Made by a program: the position numbers and the translations under genes. A stretch of 64,000 bases of DNA, taken from contig NZ_JAPFQL010000006.1 in the NCBI RefSeq assembly GCF_028446585.1, positions 29,434 through 93,433 on the forward strand, in the 5' to 3' direction. Positions 61,650-64,000 of this stretch are shown one piece after another. The number at the start of each line of letters is the position of its first letter. The first letter of the stretch is position 1. The DNA is from Intrasporangium calvum (GTDB lineage Bacteria > Actinomycetota > Actinomycetes > Actinomycetales > Dermatophilaceae). Below the pieces are notes generated by a model. It was not told the origin of the DNA. It saw nothing but the letters and a program-made list of their open reading frames with translations, and did not search any database.

Positions 61650-62594
61650 TTGTCCGACAGCGGAACCGGTGCCCAGCCCCCAGTGTCTCCGGGGGCTGGG
61701 CCGCAGCCAGCGGGACCATCCGTCTGCCCGCGCCACCCTGACCGCGAGGCCTACGTCAAGTGCCAGCGCTGTGGCCGGCCGGCCTGCCCCGAGTGCCAGC
61801 GCCCCGCCGCTGTCGGCATCCAGTGCGTCGACTGCGTCCGTGAGGCGGCCCGCACGGCCCCGACGGCGCGGACGATCTTCGGCGGCCGCGCGACCGACGG
61901 GCGGCCGTTGGTCACCCAGGGCATCATCGGTGTCTGCGTGGCGCTCTTCGTCCTCCAGTGGGCCTCACCGGCGGTGACGGATGACTTCGCGTTCCAGCCG
62001 GTCCTCGGGTGGACCGAGCCCTGGCGCTTCCTGTCCGCGATGTTCCTGCATGCCCCGCGCTCGCTGTGGCACATCGGGTTCAACATGTACGCGCTGTTCA
62101 TCCTCGGCTCCTACCTCGAGCCGATGCTCGGCAGGGCCCGGTTCGCCGTGCTCTACCTGATCAGCGGCATCGGCGGGCAGGTCGCCGTGCTCCTGCTGGC
62201 CACCAACCCGACGCTGGATGCTCCGCTCACCTCGGCGCACGACTCGTGGTTCCAGCCCGTGGTCGGGGCCTCCGGTGCGATCTTCGGCCTCTTCGGCGCC
62301 CTCATCGTCCTCAACCGGCACCTCGGCCGCTCGGCGGCCGGGATCTACGGGGTCCTCATCATCAACGGGGTACTCGGTTTCGTCATCCCCAACATCTCCT
62401 GGCAGGCGCACCTCGGCGGCTTCCTCGCGGGGTTGGCCTGCGCGGGGGCGATCGTCCTCTTCCGCCGCCAGCAGGTCCGCCACCTGACCTGGGTGGCCCT
62501 GGGTGCGGTGCTCGTGCTCCTCGTGGCCATCACGATCGGCAAGTACCTCACGGTCCCCGTCGAGATCCGCGACCTCACGGCCTTCGGGCGTTAA
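61650..62594 (+). CDS. Rhomboid family intramembrane serine protease with N-terminal zinc finger
   Basis: 314 residues from TTG 61650. A B-box-like zinc-binding region lies at the start (VCPRHPDREAYVKCQRCGRPACPEC and IQCVDC). The rhomboid domain has about seven helices with the catalytic Ser in GASGAIFGLFGA, HIGFNMYALFILG in the early helix, and the catalytic His in SWQAHLGGFLAG. It cleaves membrane proteins within the bilayer. Position after ppiA matches many actinobacteria. Confidence 0.92.
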   Translation: MSDSGTGAQPPVSPGAGPQPAGPSVCPRHPDREAYVKCQRCGRPACPECQRPAAVGIQCVDCVREAARTAPTARTIFGGRATDGRPLVTQGIIGVCVALFVLQWASPAVTDDFAFQPVLGWTEPWRFLSAMFLHAPRSLWHIGFNMYALFILGSYLEPMLGRARFAVLYLISGIGGQVAVLLLATNPTLDAPLTSAHDSWFQPVVGASGAIFGLFGALIVLNRHLGRSAAGIYGVLIINGVLGFVIPNISWQAHLGGFLAGLACAGAIVLFRRQQVRHLTWVALGAVLVLLVAITIGKYLTVPVEIRDLTAFGR

Positions 62595-62610
62595 CCGCGG
62601 AAACGGGCTG

Positions 62611-63030
62611 ATGCACCTCGTCTGCGTCATCGGCCCGCCCGCCGTCGGCAAGATGACGGTCGGGCGGGCGCTGGGTGACCTGACCGGCTACCGCCTCTTC
62701 CACAACCATCAGTCCATCGAGCCGCTGCTCGGCGTCTTCGACTTCGGCTCCGAGTCGTTCGAGCGGCTCAACCATATGATCCGGTTGGCGGTGCTCCGCG
62801 AGGCGGTGGCCGCCGGGCTGCCGGGGCTCGTCTTCACGTTCGCGTGGGACTTCGACGACCCCGCCGACACAGCCGAGGTGGAGCGGCTCATCGCACCGGT
62901 GGTGGACGCCGGCGAACCCGTGGACTTCGTCGAGCTGTGGGCGGACCAACAGGTGCGCCTCGCCCGCGAGGACTCCCCGGAGCGCACCGCCGAGCGCATC
63001 GTCTCGCTCCTCCGCCTGCCCCGCACCTGA
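62611..63030 (+). CDS. Small P-loop NTPase/kinase-like protein
   Basis: 139 residues from ATG 62611. The Walker A motif GPPAVGKMTVGRAL at the N-terminus and the HNHQSIEPLLGVFDFG segment resemble shikimate-kinase-like AAA_33 proteins that may phosphorylate small molecules. Substrate unknown. Starts 16 bp after the rhomboid gene. Confidence 0.75.
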   Translation: MHLVCVIGPPAVGKMTVGRALGDLTGYRLFHNHQSIEPLLGVFDFGSESFERLNHMIRLAVLREAVAAGLPGLVFTFAWDFDDPADTAEVERLIAPVVDAGEPVDFVELWADQQVRLAREDSPERTAERIVSLLRLPRT

Positions 63031-63038
63031 CCCCAGTC

Positions 63039-63165
63039 CCACCCCAACTCGAGTGGCCCCGGGGTCCACAGCCGGGTTCCACGATCGGCGGGCGGGTCGT
63101 GTGGAGGGCGGGGCCACTCGAGTTTGTGGGGTGTGTGGAGGGCGGGGCCACTCGAGTTGGTGGGG
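63039..63165. repeat. CTCGAGT-containing direct and inverted repeats
   Basis: Two tandem 33-bp near-identical units (63099-63131 and 63133-63165, core GGCGGGGCCACTCGAGTT) and an inverted copy of the same core at about 63039-63061. They can fold into alternative long hairpins just after the P-loop gene and may act as a terminator. Confidence 0.75.
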
Positions 63166-63188
63166 GGATTTGGGTGCGCCGAACAGGG

Positions 63189-63269
63189 TTGTCCACCGCT
63201 GTGGACAACCCTGTGGATGTAGTTACATCGTTGTCATTCGTCCCCAGCTTGGGGACAAGGTGTGGATAA
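63189..63269. promoter_or_regulatory. DnaA-box cluster in the crgA promoter region
   Basis: TTGTCCACC (63189-63197), TGTGGACAA (63200-63208), a weaker CTGTGGATG near 63211, and TGTGGATAA (63261-63269) lie within 80 bp upstream of where the minus-strand crgA gene ends. Two are perfect boxes. This is 46 kb from oriC. Confidence 0.75.
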
Positions 63270-63274
63270 CTCGG

Positions 63275-63523
63275 TCAGCGCCACCGCATCGTCATGATGA
63301 AGCCGCCCATGAGTAGGGCGAAGCCGATGGCGAGGTTCCACACGCCGATCGCACTGATCGGATAGCGGTACTCGGTGATGTAGTACGTGACGATCCACAG
63401 CAGCCCGAGGACGAGGAGCGTGATGAAGGCGGGCGCCCACCAGGTCGGGTTGGGCTCGGTGGCCTTGGACCGCGGGGGCGGGGTGTAGGCCGTCTTGTGG
63501 TCACGGCCTTTGGACTCGGGCAC
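63275..63523 (-). CDS. crgA: Cell division protein CrgA
   Basis: 82 residues from GTG 63523 (MPESKGRDHKTAYTPPP). Two membrane helices (WWAPAFITLLVLGLLWIVTYYI and VWNLAIGFALLMGGFIMTM) and the NPTWW and EYRYPI motifs identify CrgA, which recruits septal proteins such as FtsI and FtsZ-associated factors in actinobacteria. Divergent from the DUF881 gene, as in Rv0011c-Rv0012. Confidence 0.92.
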   Translation of the reverse strand: MPESKGRDHKTAYTPPPRSKATEPNPTWWAPAFITLLVLGLLWIVTYYITEYRYPISAIGVWNLAIGFALLMGGFIMTMRWR

Positions 63524-63590
63524 TGCAGGCTCCTCAGATCAGAGCGTGGGTCAGAATAGGTGTGCACAGCCTAGTTGAGAGGGTTCCCGC

Positions 63591-64000
63591 ATGGTGAGCG
63601 ACGTCCCCCCGGACCGCGAGTCCGACGAAGGGTCGCGCGACGGTGCGCCCAGGATCCGTCCCCGGCTGGGGTGGCGCTTCCTCGTCCCGATCGTGACCGC
63701 AGGCGCCGGCCTGATGTTCGCGATGAGCTTCCAGGCGGCACAGGGCGACGACCTCCGGGCCGACCGGGACCTCCCCTCACTCATCCTCGAGGGCAACGTC
63801 CGCAACGAGGAGAAGGCGAAGGAGCTCGACGTCCTCCAACAGGAGGTGGCGACCCTGACGAAGGAACGCGGCCCCCAGGACAGTCGCCTCGAGGCGCTCA
63901 ACCAGGAGTCGGAGGAGATTGCGGCGGCCGCCGCGGCCACCCCGGTCACGGGTCCTGCCGTCGAGGTCGCCCTCGACGACTCCAGCTTGACGCTCGACCA
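63591..64000 (+). CDS. DUF881 membrane-associated protein, 3'-truncated by window edge
   Basis: The first ~136 codons, from ATG 63591 with GAGAGGG upstream. A cytoplasmic N-terminus, one membrane helix (LVPIVTAGAGLMFAMSFQAA), then a coiled coil (VRNEEKAKELDVLQQEVATL) leading into the DUF881 domain (PVTGPAVEVALDDSS). Frame is open to the end of the window. The family, next to crgA in actinobacteria, is linked to division or sporulation genes; function unknown. Confidence 0.88.
   Translation, partial: MVSDVPPDRESDEGSRDGAPRIRPRLGWRFLVPIVTAGAGLMFAMSFQAAQGDDLRADRDLPSLILEGNVRNEEKAKELDVLQQEVATLTKERGPQDSRLEALNQESEEIAAAAAATPVTGPAVEVALDDSSLTLD

Overview
This is a high-GC actinobacterial chromosome segment that spans the replication origin. 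The gene order trxB-trxA-cwlM | GNAT | parB-parA-rsmG-jag-yidC-yidD-rnpA-rpmH | dnaA-oriC-dnaN-gnd-recF-DUF721-gyrB-gyrA-DUF3566-tRNA-Ile-DLW39-tRNA-Ala, and later ppiA-rhomboid-crgA-DUF881, matches the Mycobacterium tuberculosis Rv3913 to Rv0012 neighbourhood. Gene content (gnd between dnaN and recF, DLW-39 between the two tRNAs) and many GTG/TTG starts suggest a micrococcalean actinomycete, perhaps Intrasporangiaceae. That placement is inference from gene content, not from a search.

Layout. 1-2.6 kb: thioredoxin system and a CwlM-like protein. 2.6-6.9 kb: small enzymes (acetyltransferase, glutathionyl-hydroquinone-reductase-like GST, MpaB/DUF2236 oxygenase, CpdA-like phosphoesterase, F420-type nitroreductase). 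6.8-14.5 kb: a leftward replication, segregation and membrane-insertion block with five parS sites, one at the centre of a perfect 36-bp palindrome. 15.1-31.3 kb: the rightward dnaA to gyrA block, with about 800 bp of oriC full of DnaA boxes. It is interrupted by a protealysin-like protease fused to an emfourin-like domain and a SigE-type sigma factor with its membrane partner.

31.4-61 kb is accessory. A 46-bp direct repeat of the tRNA-Ala 3' end brackets a 2.7-kb island holding an integrase scar and an AbiE-like regulator/nucleotidyltransferase pair. An IS110-family element follows. Then comes a MimR-like regulator divergent from amidohydrolase, DUF59 and alcohol dehydrogenase genes. These are the usual companions of propane/phenol-type diiron monooxygenases, but no monooxygenase is present. 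Further on are a degenerate Ser/Thr pseudokinase, DoxX, DUF5996, hemerythrin, an NhaA-DsbA fusion, an Lrp-regulated deacetylase/MFS pair, a lactate or glycolate utilisation operon (lldP-glcD-glcF, divergent from a FadR-type regulator with a palindromic operator), and an EACC1-caspase gene pair that resembles a biological-conflict (programmed cell death) module. 61.1-64 kb returns to the core (ppiA, rhomboid, crgA, DUF881 cut by the window end), with an unexpected DnaA-box cluster in front of crgA.

A dispersed intergenic repeat, consensus CCGTATGCCGCTGGGCTCG, occurs about 14 times. Several copies are paired as inverted repeats that look like bidirectional terminators. Its embedded ATG creates apparent N-termini such as MPLG.
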